From assembly GCA_038025085.1 (NCBI GenBank), contig CM076153.1, positions 16,591,001 through 16,655,000 of the forward strand: 64,000 nt of DNA, in the 5' to 3' direction. The stretch comes from Tetragonia tetragonoides. Lineage: Eukaryota > Streptophyta > Magnoliopsida > Caryophyllales > Aizoaceae. Under the pieces are notes generated by a model that made no database searches, was not told the DNA's origin, and was given only the letters and a program-made list of their open reading frames with translations. This document shows, one piece after another, positions 10,760 through 22,850 of this stretch. The translations under genes and the position numbers were made by a program. How positions within the stretch are numbered: the first letter of the stretch is position 1; each line of letters starts with the position of its first letter.

Positions 10760-12170
10760 ATATAAAAGGACGTGAAGGCAGAAAAGATGAGGGGATTCTA
10801 TTTTCTCCAATCTGAAAGGTAAACTCACAATACTATAGATTACGGTATTTCTTAAATATGTTTCTATAAATTAAATTAGCAGTTAGCACCTCTACTGGGC
10901 CATAGGAATAACTAGATATTGAGTTCATAAATGATACTCAGGTTTAATTATAATTTGATTGAACAGTGTTTTGTGATGGTTTGCAGCTTTGGTTTTCTAT
11001 TCTTCTTAGGTAAAGATAACTTACAGTCTATTCTTTTCATTTGAAGAAGTTAACTAAGGGAAACTGAATGTGATACATTGGGTGTCTCATACATTCTTTT
11101 TCATTAATATGGTGGCAGCTTTCTATTAGTTGGGAACAAAGTTATTAAAAAATAAAAGTAAAATGATTTTACTCTATTTTCATTTGAATTTCAAACCTTT
11201 TTGGTTCAAATTTGAAAGTATAACATACTATTTGGGGGGAAACACCAAATCTTTAGTGTTTATGTTTTTGGAGAAATCAAAACACAATAATTAGAAGAGT
11301 TGGAAAACTTAATAGATATTGATATTTAAAAACTCCGGCGACCTTCAAAAAATTCCGGCAACCTCCGAAATACTCCGACGACCTCTGAAATACTCCGGCC
11401 ACCTTTGATATAATCCGGCCAACTCCGATTTACTCCTGAGAAGTGTATCTAACCTTTGAAGAACTCCGTTGAAGTGTTTCTAAACCCCAAAAATATTAGG
11501 GTTGGGGGAACTAGTTCCGAATCTGCGGCGGGATGATCTATTAGAAAAAGTCGGGCCACCTAACCAAAATACTCCAGCAGCGATCTAATGGAAGCACGAC
11601 GGGAAATAGATTGAACAACTCCGGCGACGTCGAGACGGAGACCAGTGTCTTGATTAGTTACTAGTAAAACCCTTTTGTTTTAGGTTTATTCAGGATTTGT
11701 CTTTTTTCAAACTCAATAATTTGTTACTACTAAATTCGTTTGAGGCTCTTTCATTCTTTTTCATACATTTAGTGCTTATTACTAATAAATTAAGTCAAAA
11801 TAGTGTAACATGTTAGAAACACTTGTCTTGGTTAAGTACTAGTAAAATAAACCACAGTCATACACATACACTTTAAGGAGTTAGAAAAATGAGAATGACA
11901 TGTAGTAACCGCTAATAAACACTACATTTGGAAGAAAAAAAAGTACGGCAATAATAAACATAAGAAATCATGGTTGTTGATTGATGGTTAATATTGCAGA
12001 ATTAAGATAGCAAAGTCCTTAATTGTCCTACTTTTTTATATTGGAAAATTCAAGTCAGAACCAATTGAATATTATGTGGGTTCGAAAGAAATAATGTTTT
12101 TCAAACATCCTGATTTATTGACATTGAAAGAAATTATGGATCGAATAAAAGATTTAAACTAATACATATT
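10760..12170. other. intergenic; one minisatellite, otherwise no gene seen
   Basis: AT-rich. Contains the 20-bp repeat array at 11331-11430. No ORF or splice-consistent gene could be supported. Confidence 0.4.
11331..11430 (+). repeat. 20-bp minisatellite, 5 units
   Basis: Five exact 20-base units with core TACTCCGGCGACCTCTGAAA and 2-5 changes each; a sixth unit starts at 11431 (TACTCCT). Confidence 0.9.
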
Positions 12171-13020
12171 ACTAATACATATCTCTAGTATGTGTTTTCA
12201 TGTTTTATTGAATATAGTTTCCCAAAGGGACGTACGACCTTTGAGAGTCGTTAGGCGGTTTTCGTCCAATTGGCCTTAGAAATGAGTTGGAGACGTCTAA
12301 ATCACTTTTGATTTTGATTTTAATCCCTTATTATAATTACTAATACATATCTCTAGTATGTGTTTTTCATATTTTATTGAAAATAGTCTCCCAAAGGGAC
12401 GTCCGACCTTTGAGAGTTGTTAGGAGATTTTCAACCAAACAGCCTTCGAAATGAGCCAGAGACGTCTAAATCACTTTTGATTTTGGTTTTAATCCCTTCT
12501 TATAATTACTAATACATATCTCTAGTATGTGTTTTTCATTTTTTTATTGAAAATAGTCTCCCAAAGGGACGTACGGCCTTTGAGAGTCGTTACGCGGTTT
12601 TTGACCAAACGGTTTTCGAAATGAGTCGGAGACGTCTAAATCACTTTTGATTTTGGTTTTAATCCTTAATATAATTACTAATACATATCTCTAGATTTTC
12701 TTTTTCATTTTTTATTGAAAATAGTCTCCCAAAGGTACGTACGACCTTAGAGAGTCGTTAGGCGGTTTTCAACCAAACGTCCTTCGAAATGAGTCGGAGA
12801 TGTCTAAATCACTTTTGATTTTGGTTTTAATCCCTTATTGAAAATACTAATACATATTTCTAGTATGTCCTTTTCATGTTTTATGGAAAATAGTCTCCCG
12901 AAAGAACGTACGACCGTTGAGAGTGGTCAGCGGTTTTCGATCAAACGACCTTCAAATTAAGCTGGAGACGTCTAAATCACTTTTGATTTTGGTTTTAATC
13001 CCTTATTATCATTACTAATA
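12171..13020 (+). repeat. 168-169-bp tandem array, 5 units
   Basis: Units start ACTAATACATAT at 12171, 12339, 12508, 12677 and 12846, with a partial sixth at 13014; spacing is 168, 169, 169, 169 and 168. Each unit holds AAAGGGACGTACGACCTTTGAG and GAGACGTCTAAATCACTTTTG. Units differ at several sites. Nucleosome-length period, like a satellite, but a short local array; it may be subterminal repeats of an older element. Confidence 0.93.
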
Positions 13021-13032
13021 CATATTTGTTCA

Positions 13033-13465
13033 TCAAGCATTGTTGGAAGCCATAACGATTTTCTTGAGAACACGGCGTTTGCGTTCGTTTCCAACATTCA
13101 CAATGAGAAAGGATGCAAGTTTGAGGCGAGCATCGACGATGTTGTCTTCAAACTTCTGCAAATTTTGATTGAGTGTTAATCAAACGTGTCTTATAAATTT
13201 GTCGAACAAAGTTTTAAAAAAAGAAACTACAGAAAGTAAATATACACCATACCTTTTTAAGTCGGATATTTTTGAGTTCGTTGAAATCACGTAGAAGCCA
13301 ACACATGACATGTACCCCCAAATCTTTTGGACCGTTACTAAGAAACATTGGGGTCTTCGATATTTGTTTCATTTTCATGGCTTTGAGCTTCACTCTGTCA
13401 CCTAGAAATGTGAACGCATAGTCCATAGATCGTTTTTGTATAATTATGCACAAGGTAGATATCAT
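13033..13465 (-). pseudogene. 3' exons of an unknown gene, possibly Ulp1/C48 protease-like
   Basis: Two exons fit together: 13465-13253 (71 codons, ends RLKK, donor AAG|GTATGG) and 13155-13033 (40 codons plus TGA, acceptor TTGCAG), both phase 0. The joined tail reads ...LGVHVMCWLLRDFNELK... then FEDNIVDARLKLASFL. GVHVMCWL resembles the region of Ulp1 peptidases around the catalytic Cys (usual pattern DCGVFV), but that Cys is Leu here. Ulp1 domains are frequent in plant transposons. Upstream exons would lie beyond 13546, where the 20-kb Gypsy element is inserted, so the gene is disrupted. Family assignment is weak; that it was coding is better supported. Confidence 0.4.
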
Positions 13466-13546
13466 ATTTTTAGACCCATGTATAAGTATTATTATTGTTC
13501 AACAGGTTCAATGCAAGGTTAGCATCAGTTCAATATTATGACCTTG

Positions 13547-15041
13547 TGTAGACACCCTAATCGGTTCTCATCCCCTGACACCGCAACGCCGGATGATGAT
13601 GGTAATGGATTAACATAAACGTAAGTAGAAAAGGACTTTGCTCGGAAATCTAGACCAAATTCCTTGAAACCTCAGTCTTTGGATAGCCCTTTTTATAAGG
13701 ATTCCAACGCCTTTGAACTTGCCTCAATCAGATTCCCGGATCAAGAGATATCGTGTCTCGAAGATTTGGGCCAAAACCGCTCAATCCCGACCCCCTGGGT
13801 CAACCCATGGGCAATTTCGTAATTTACAGAGTACCAAAAAGTCAAAAATCCTAGTCACGCGTGCGCCGTCAAGTCCAGCGGCTGACACGACCTGTCCGGC
13901 GGCCAGCGCTTGACAGCGGGGGCCATTAGGCCAACCGCTGAGCCCCAGCGGCCACCGCGGGTCCCATCTGCCCTCCGTGTGCCGCTGAACCAGCTTTTTG
14001 GCTTGGCCGAGTTGTGGCGCCGGGCTTCTTGCCCTAGGCCCCTAAATTCGTTCCCAAACTGTGTAAATACTCCTTTTCACCCTCTTTTGTAGGGGTTCAG
14101 TCAGTTCATAATTTTGACAGCATTGAGAGCACATATTTCCCAAAATCAAAGAGAATTCAGAAATCTGAAGATTCAAGCAAGCAATACACCTAGCCTACCA
14201 CCCAAGATCGAAAGAGCAATTCCAATTCTACTAGTCTCGTTCGAATAGAACGTTCAGGTTAACCATCATGAGGGCCTAATTCTTTATTAAATCTCTTATT
14301 TACTGTTTATTAATCATGTTTTATTTAGCTTTTGATTATGGTTGAGTAAATTTGCATGCTTTGGGTTTTGTACATAATTATGCATGTTTAGTTAATATAA
14401 AGTTTGCGTCTTTTTATTAGTTTATGTAAGTTTGCATCTTTTCGTAGTTTTTTGCATGCATATAGTAACCTCCTAGGTTTATTTTAGCATAAAGTCACCA
14501 CCTTTGCATCATTATTATTCTTTTGAAGATACTAACGATTTTTATTAATGTGCATATGCAATACATGACGCGTTTAGCAAAGTTGGTAGGCTGGAGCGTT
14601 AATTTAATGCTTTATATCATGTTTATGCTTGTTAATAGTATGCATGTAAATCGGATATAAATTGTGCAAAGTGATAACGTAGGTAATTTGGTTGTTCTTA
14701 ACCCGCCTAGTTAATTCAGGATTTTGGACGACCAGATTGGTATGGAACCACATAGCATAAATAAATACTTGACAAGGATAAGCTTAGTAGAGGTCGTTAA
14801 TACGGGCGATTTAGATGAGATTCGTTTTGTTTATTTCGTACCTATGGGCATGAGTCAATTCCCAATAGGAATTGGATGCACTTTTGATGATTTCCAATTG
14901 TTTCCTTAAAAATTGGTGTCAGCTTCTTATTTGCAAATTATTGCTCTTTATAATTAATTTGAATCGCATGTGGCACATATTTAAGAACCATTAATTCCAA
15001 CTAAAAATCGAAAACGCGCCGGAACGGCGAGGGTTCTTACT
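13547..15041 (+). repeat. 5' LTR of Gypsy element
   Basis: Begins TGTAGACACCCTAATCGG and ends GGGTTCTTACT (other copies end TTACA). About 1495 bp. A GC-rich block with repeated CAGCGGCTGA-type motifs (about 13865-14030) precedes the TATA region (GTAAATACTCC, about 14063). It lacks about 27 bp near 14845 present in the other two copies. Small frames inside recur in each LTR copy and are not genes. Confidence 0.93.
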
Positions 15042-15042
15042 G

Positions 15043-15060
15043 TGGCGACCTCACTTGGGA
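15043..15060 (+). other. primer-binding site of Gypsy element
   Basis: TGGCGACCTCACTTGGGA just after the LTR. It resembles the tRNA-Arg-type PBS of Tat/Ogre elements; the exact tRNA was not verified. Confidence 0.65.
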
Positions 15061-16069
15061 CTTAATAAGAGGATATAATTCGAACACTTATCCATGTCAA
15101 TAATTTATTTTTAGCTATTTGGTTCAATTACCGTACGTGTTTATTTTCTTTGCTCTTTTTTTTTTTTTTTGCATCCATATCATTCATATTCCATACATTA
15201 TCTTTGCAAGATGTCGAAAGACATCACCACACCATTATAGGATCTACCCTTTGGAACATTGTCTATGACTTAGGCCAGTGACCCACTCGGTCCGAATTAC
15301 CTTTGCACATAGTCGTGTTCCACCCCATGACATTTACATGTTTCCATTCGAGATGTGTAAAACGGTACGTCTAGTCTTACTATGCACCCTATAGATGACA
15401 AAACGCATCTGGTCATGGGTTATCTTATCCAACCATAGATTGTGTCAAATTATTGCATTATGGCCCATAGTCCATATCAAGGTGCTAATTGTTTTATTTT
15501 CCATATTATTATTAATTGTTTCCTTGATATGTGATTAGTTTACATAGAATATTAGGACTAGATTCCCCCTTAGTATTCTTTTATTGAGTCCTGGTTAGGT
15601 TTCCCTTTTGTTTGCTTGTACGTTTGGTCAGGTTTACAAATAGAGTCTAGGATCTAATCTTTTTAGGAAGCAGAATCCCTGTATGACTCTGACGATGCTA
15701 GTGACCATGTTAGGAAGACGTTCCTTTCCATAAGATTTAGATTGCATGCAAATAATATATTCCCGTCAATGATCTTTCACAAAAAAAAAGAGTCCAATTT
15801 CATTCCATATGCAAGTCAATAGTATTTCTCTTTTTCTAAAATTAGGGAATTTCATCCCATATGCAAGTCAAGAGTATTTATAATTCTAATAAAATCGAAA
15901 GATCATTGACTAGAATATGCTATTTACATAAAATCGCGTCATACCCAAAAGATCACCATGTTGAGGATTAGTGCTAGATTCTCTTCCCACATTTGTTTTA
16001 AAACAAAACTCTTTTTTCTTTTATATGGAGGTTCCCATTTATTTTCTATTTTCTTAAACGGGCCTTTTT
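15061..16069 (+). other. Gypsy untranslated leader
   Basis: About 1 kb between PBS and the gag ATG, with a poly-T stretch near 15156-15170 and no long frame. Long leaders are usual in this lineage. Confidence 0.6.
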
Positions 16070-19000
16070 ATGTCCAGATTTGGTAGAAGTAGAGATCCTG
16101 GTCCTAGGGAGTGGGAGAGAGACGAGTCCAGTAAGAGGTTAGTCCGCAAGTTGTCTTTCAAACCTTCACCACAAGCACAGTTCGTGGGCCCCGTTTGGCT
16201 CAATTACCTTCGCACACCGTCACTGTCACCTCAAGCCTCACTACCCGGTTCACCTAAGTCCGCTATGTCTGGAGACGTTGAGAGAACTGCTGACCAAAAG
16301 ATGGATGACCTTTTAGCACAAATGGTTCCCATGAATGCTAGATTCACTGATATGGAAGCCCGTGTCGCCAAGTTGAATCCCCCTACTAAAGATGATGATG
16401 AGCCCAAGCCCGATGGGGAAAAGGCCGAACTGAACAGGCTTGAATCTGTCTTAGGCAAGAGTCGTGTCTTCAACTACATGATCATCAATTCTGAAGGCTA
16501 TGCTCCCCACATCAAGGGAAAATTTCCTACTAAGTTCTCCATGCCTGAAGTTCCCACATTCAAAGGAACCGATGATCCACAAGATCACATTAGAGCTTTT
16601 ACTACCGCATTGGGCCTTAGAGGCATTGAAAAAGAGTTGTATGTTCACCTCTTTCCCCAAACCTTGGATCCCACTGTAAAGGCCTGGTTATTCAAGTTGC
16701 CCACCCAAAAGTTGAAAAAATGGGAAGACCTATCCACACTATTCCTCCAGAGATATGCTGACAATGTCTTGCCACCCATGACATTAAGAGAGTTGGACAT
16801 CACTAAGCAAGGTGAAAAGGAAGGGTTCACTAGTTTCGTGAGAAGATGGAGGACTAAGGTAGCCGAAATGATTGATCGCCCATCTGAAAGGGATCAAATC
16901 AGAATGCTAGTCTAAAATTTGGCATCTGAGTACCATGAACACATGAAGTTTCAACCCATAACCACCTATGCCCAATTAACTGAAGTAGGCATGGCCATTG
17001 AAGATGACCAACTCCAAAGGGGGAAGAACAAGGTCACTTACAATAACAACACAAGCGGACATAAAGATAAGAAATACACTAATACCAACCATGACTCCAC
17101 AAGTAGAGGAAATGAAGTGAACGCCATAACTGATAGGCGTCCAAGAAGGTACACTCCCCTCGGGATGACTTATGTCAAAGCTCTAGATAAGTTGATCAAA
17201 GGAGACTATCTACATCCGATTGGGCCTACTCCCGATCCACCTGTAGAGAAAAGGTCACCATATTGGAACGAGTCCTCATTCTGCAAATACCATAGGGGGC
17301 GTGGGCACGACACTGAAAAGTGTTACACGCTCAAGGATAAAATCCAAGACTTGTTTGACAATGGCACAATAACATTGCCTAAAGATGCACCACCACCCAT
17401 TAACAACAATAAGCCCCTCGGGAATTCCTTTGCCATTGACATAGAATAAGGGTTTGATCCATCCTATTTGATCACACCTATCGGACAGGCCATACCACCA
17501 TACCCAAGCCCAAGATCCACGCTGGATGTCTTCGGCCTTTGGGATAGTGCTGAGGAGGATAATGGGGCATATACTGATCCAGAAGATGTGTTGACTACTC
17601 AAGTCCATGACATAGCTAATAGCAAAGCCTGGTATGATATCTCTGATGACGAGAAAGAAGAAGACGACAAAGCTCTAAACTATCTCACAAGATCAGGACA
17701 CCAATTCAGGCCCGAAAACATCTATATGGATCCATCTCAAATTCAACCTGTAGAGCCTGTAGCCATCCCCAATAGGGATTCGGCCCAAAAGGAAATGGCA
17801 AAAGAAGATGATGGGACCAATATTCTCAAGCAACAATAAAGAAAAAAAGCCGATATATCCATTTGGCAATTATTGACCACTTCTATCACTCATAGAAGGG
17901 TCGTGCTAGAGGCCTTGAACGCAACCACCATTTCTCCAAATGCCACTCCTGAAGAGGTAGTCAACCTCTTGATCCAAGAAAAGTCATCTACACCCATCAC
18001 TTTTTCTGACAAAGACCTTCCACCTGAATGCATTCACCTCAACAAAACCCTTTATCTTACTGTAATCTGTCAACAAAGACAAGTCCCTATGACTCTAGTT
18101 GACAATGACTCTGCTGTAAATGTATGCCCCTTGAGGACTGCTGAACACCTCAAAATAGACTGCAACAATCTCGCGCATTCCGCACAAGGGCTAAGGGCTT
18201 ATGATAATTCCAAAAGGAATGTGTTGGGTACTTTCTCCATGAATATCAATATTGAGCCCATCGAGAAAATGGTTCAGTTCCATGTAATCGACATTCCGAC
18301 CACCTTCAACCTACTCTTAGGAAGGCCTTGGTTACACGGGCTAAATGCTGTAGGCTCAACCCTGCATCAAAAGGTAAAACTATCCTTGGCAGGATCCACC
18401 TTGGAAGTCTGCGCCGACACTATGATAGCCTAGATTGAAAAAGCTCCAGTCCTAAAGATAAAGCATAATGAGCAAGACGAGAAGTTATGGGGTTTTGAGA
18501 AGATAGCTTTCATAGAAACAATAGAGCCCACACTCAATGTGAATGTTTTACTCAAAAAACAAGGCCACTTCCCAGACACCACTTTGGGCCCTCATCCCAA
18601 AGTAGCTCAAGCCTCTTGGAACACCAAGATCAAAAAAGATTTATTTGGGCTAGGCTACAGGCCCACAAGGCAAGAAGTTAGAGCCTACTTATCCAAGGAG
18701 ATGGCTAAGAAAAGAGACCGCGCGGCCAACAAACCTATTCCACACAACATGGACCCTTACCCCCTCACCCTCAATGGGCAATTTCTTCAAGAAGGCGACC
18801 CATATCCTTACTATGGATTTCCTGAACCATACACAATTAACGGGCTCCTAACACCAGGCTCTGAGGCATTCCAAGACTACTTCACCATGAGTGGAGACAC
18901 ACCCATACCTCCTAATGAGGACCAATCCACTAAAGATTGGGCTAATGACATGGCACCCAACGACTTTGGGCTCTTGTTCGGCGAAGAACATCGTCAGTAC

Positions 19001-20845
19001 GACGAAACCACTACCAAACTTCCCCTTACTGTGCTTTTTAATGAAGGTCTCGACCCGACCAAGCTGATCGCGCCAATCGGGCCCGATCGCACCACTTGAA
19101 AGCACGAGACGAATTGGACTACGGTCAAGGGAGCCAAGTACAAGTTCACCATCCGCAACGGTCCTACAGGAGGACTCATTTCTGATTCTGAGTCTGATTT
19201 CGAGTCCGAGTTTGATTCTAAGTCTGTTATCCTAGAAGTGTCGGGTAGTCCACCCCAGTCTATTCCTGCTAAGGTCCTTAGTGATGACCTCATTGATGTA
19301 TTGTCCGCTTCTATTAATATTATGAACATCGATTTTGCTTACTCGGATTGCCTCACCGCTAATAATTCAGAAAATATAACGTAATTGCCGAAAGAAGTTA
19401 TTAAAGCACTAATCGAACATGAGCAAAAGACTTCAATAGTCGAAGAAACGGAGACAATAAACATTGCAACTAAAGATGAGCCTCGCCACGTGCAATTAGG
19501 CTTGTCTTTAACATCTAATGAACGCGAACAATTCCTAAAGAATTATACGGATGTTTTCGCCTGGTCCTACAAGGACATGCTAGGCATGGACCGCAAAATT
19601 GCTGAGCATACCATTCCGCTAAACCCCGACTGAAAACAAGTCAAATAAAAGCTAAGAAAAATGAAGCCAGAGTGGGCTCTTAAGATCAAGGAGGAAGTCC
19701 AAAAACAACTAGAGGCAGGCTTCACAAGAGTGGCCAATTACCCCGATTGGGTAGCCAACATTGTCCCAGTCCCAAAAAAGGACGGACGGGTTCGAATGTG
19801 TGTAGATTTTAGGGACTTGAACAACGCAAGTTCAAAAGACGACTTTCCCATACCTCATATAGTCGTCTTGGTAGATAACACCCCCGGACACACCCTTCTA
19901 TCATTTATGGACGGGTACGCAGGATATAATCAAGTCCTAATGGCCAATGAGGACGAAGAGAAAACCACTTTCATCACACAGTGGGGCAGTTATTGCTATA
20001 CAGTAATGCCGTTCGGGCTTAAGAATGCGGGACCTACATACCAAAGAGCCGCTACGACCTTACTCCATGATATGATGCATAAAGAGGCTGAAGTGTACGT
20101 AGATGATATGATCATGAAGTCCAAAGACAGAGAAGGGCATGTACCCTCACTTCAAAAGTTCTTTGACAGGCTTAGGAAGTACAATATGAGGCTTAATCCC
20201 AAGAAGTGCGCATTCAGAGTTACATCCGGCAAACTTCTAGGATTTGTCATAAGCACCCGAGTAATAGAAACTTATCCATCCAAGATAAAAGCCATAATAG
20301 ACATGCCGCCTCCGAAAACGGAAAAAGAAATAAAAGGCTTTTTAGGGAGAATCCAATATATTAGCAGGTTCATCTCCAAGTTGACTATCACTTGTAAGCC
20401 CATATTCAAGAAACTCAAAAAAGAGGTAAAGACGGAATGGGACGAGCAATGCCAAAAGGCCTTTGACAAAATTAAGGCCTACTTATCCGAACCGCCTGTT
20501 CTAGTACCGCCCATCCCAGGCATGCCTCTAATCCTCTACCTTACGGTCACAGAAACGTCAATGGGTGCCATGTTAGCCCAAGAAGTGGATAAGGAAGAGA
20601 AAGCCATATACTATGTGAGCAAGAAGTTTCTGGAATATGAAACCCGCTATTCATCCCTATAAAAGACATGCCTAGCTTTGGTAGCAAATACCAAAAAGCT
20701 ACGACATTACATGCTCCAGCACACGATTCACATAAGATCGAGAGAAAATCCTTTGAAATACATATTCGAAAAGCCCATACTAAATGGTAGAATAGCAACG
20801 TGGACGGTTCTACTCTCAGAATTCGACCTTAAGATCATGTTGCTC
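16070..20845 (+). pseudogene. Gypsy gag-pol, decayed by nonsense codons, truncated in RNase H
   Basis: One frame from ATG 16070 (MSRFGRSRDPG). The Gag capsid region includes FKGTDDPQDHIRAFTTALG. A zinc-knuckle-like CKYHRGRGHDTEKC is near 17280. Protease LVDNDSAVNVCP (about 18095) has a weak active site, as in Tat elements. RT has DGRVRMCVDFRDLN, MPFGLKNAG and YVDD at 20096-20107. RNase H starts at about 20530. Nine in-frame stops: 16913, 17447, 17837, 18431, 19097, 19382, 19631, 19646 and 20660. No frameshift is seen in 4.8 kb. After about 20840 the frame runs into the antisense gene: the rest of RNase H and all of integrase are gone. Not functional. Confidence 0.93.
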
Positions 20846-22051
20846 AGATTTCCTGCATGCACGACGACCTTCCGCAGTCTTACAATCCATTCAAGCTTCA
20901 TAAGCTGAAAATATGGCCGTTGGGGCCTTGATATGAGGAATAGTCCACTTGGGGCGACGATCCCATACACACTCCCATGATCTCGCCATACTAATAGTCA
21001 AAACCCGGGTTGCAGGCACAACACTATCCTTCTGTGAGATGATCTGTCGTTTCCCATATTGCCGCATGATACGGCTAGGAAATATGTAAGTCAAATCTTA
21101 AAGACCAAGGATTTGATAATATCCCGTGTCCTTGCTACATCCAATCACGAATTTTAAGCACCACCACTTGACAGTCCATCTCACCAAAGGGCAAGCTTTA
21201 AAATATCCACGCCATTCATCAATGGTGGATTCATAATAAAGTCTTCGTCGGGCAGGAAACTGCTTTGGTTGCTATTTGAGCGCATTAGCCGGCCTCTCAA
21301 TGAAGCACATATGCTCCAAAAGCCATATGTACAAAAACAAACAAACACAAATAATAATAAAGTTAGGTATCCATTAAAGATTCAAACCTTACAAAAAAAA
21401 ATCCAAAGTAGGTATTCAAGCACTCACTTGAAGGAGAAGAGGACTTCCCGTCCATCCACCATGCGATGGTTCTTGTTTCTTGCGGTCCAAGCAAATTAGG
21501 GTTTCACCAAGAACAAGAGACATAGGGGTAAAATCGTTTTGAATTTGTTCAACAATTCTAAGCATACAAGTTTTACCATTATTACCTCCACCAACAAAGA
21601 GGTACCTATGTAAGAGACATAAGATAAAAGCACGCCTATAATATGTCTCATTATGATCATCCCTTACCTTGGGGAAAAAGATGTCAATCACACCATTAAG
21701 GTCTAACTCACCGGTTCTAGCCACAGAAGAGGCTTGTGTTGGGGATAAACCAAGATACCTTTTATAGCCTTCAAGGTTGGCCCCAAGCCATGGAGTTGCA
21801 GGGGCTTGATCATGAGGGAAGCCAATTATGGCGGCAAATTCTTCAGGAAGAGGACACAATTCGTTATACCCGAATCTAAAAACATGAATCTTGTCATCCC
21901 AAAATTCAACCGCAGCCTCAAGAAGGTTCCAGATAACTTGAACTTGCTTCAGATGGAAGAAAGCATTCAAGTGAAAGGGCACAAGTCTCATCCTCTCTTC
22001 AGGGGTCATAGATTGCAACCACTTATCAAACTTAACTTCAAAACTTGTCAT
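20846..22051 (-). pseudogene. antisense plant-mobile-domain gene 1 in Gypsy element
   Basis: Exon 1 runs 22051-21428 (MTSFEVKFDKWLQSM...), donor CAA|GTGAGT. It shows features of the PMD/aminotransferase-like family (Pfam PF10536 type): FHLNAFFHLKQVQVIWNLLE, LPEEFAAIIGFP. The second exon (about 21330-20846) continues with the C-terminal part: IWLLEHMCFIERP, FPSRIMRQYGKRQ, ARSWECVWDRRPKW. Stops interrupt exon 2 and its acceptor AG is not visible (...TTGTAC|ATATGG), so it is degenerate. The far end meets the truncated RNase H at about 20840. PMD proteins occur in plant genes and transposons; their role in retroelements is not established. It has its own upstream TATA and GC-rich block. Confidence 0.7.
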
Positions 22052-22150
22052 GGATGAATTCTAAATTAATTGGAGGTTTCTCTCTCTAAAAAGCTCTCTA
22101 TTGCTATGGAATTATAAAGGTGATGTCCCAAAATCGGACCAACACAAGGC

Positions 22151-22400
22151 TTATATAGGGCTCAAACGAAGAAAAAAAAGACGAAAATACGGCAACCCGT
22201 CAGAAAAAAGGGTTCAGCGGCCCACCGCATAGCCGCCGAAGGCTCGGCGGCCACGATATGGCAACCAAGGCCCTGCGGCCCAGCCGCTGAAACTCTGCGG
22301 CCAGCCGCCCAGCCTCCGCGGCCCAGCCGCTGAGTCTGGTGGCCCCACATTTGACCCGCGCTCCTTCGCGTCAGCCGCTGAGCACCCTCCTTCGGCCATC
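22151..22400 (-). promoter_or_regulatory. likely promoter of antisense gene 1
   Basis: On the minus strand a GC-rich block with repeated CAGCGGCTG/GGGCCGCTGA motifs (22400-22200) is followed by CCCTATATAAGCC (about 22162-22150), about 100 bp before the ATG at 22051. The same order (GC block, TATA, transcript) is seen in the LTR. Confidence 0.5.
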
Positions 22401-22401
22401 G

Positions 22402-22850
22402 AGCCTCTTTTTTTGAGACAACACTCTTTTACCTGGTTTTGGACACTTTCCTTAACCGTTTTGGACTCCAATTTGGCTTAGTTTCCTATTTCTTCTATTA
22501 TTACTATTTTTATTTTATTTGCTTAATTATTTATGGGAACTCCACAATTTGTTTATTTCTTTTTTGGATGATTATCATCTTTTATTTTATTTTTCCCTTT
22601 ATACTTATTAATTTTATTTTATTTTTTGCACCCCTTTCTTTTTTTCATTTTTTTTAGGGGGTCTAGGGTACACCCAATTTTAACTTTTTGGTTGTACCAT
22701 TTTTTTGCTACATGGCTATTACTTGCGCTTTCTGCTTGACTACCTGTGCATTTGCGTTAGCCTAATCATATGCAGGAACCAATAAAACAACAATATATTA
22801 CAAAATCGAAGTCCAAATGTTTGTTCAACACAAATATTCAAAATTGTATT
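22402..22850. other. spacer between the antisense genes
   Basis: T-rich sequence (22480-22670) with no gene. It probably contains the 3' end of antisense gene 2. Confidence 0.4.

Noticed and set aside
12171..13020. CRISPR-like array
   Set aside because: Units are contiguous 168-bp repeats without spacers, in plant DNA.
14724..14909. ORF conserved in three places (also in reverse at 41428-41718)
   Set aside because: It lies in the Gypsy LTR, so the conservation reflects repeat copies.
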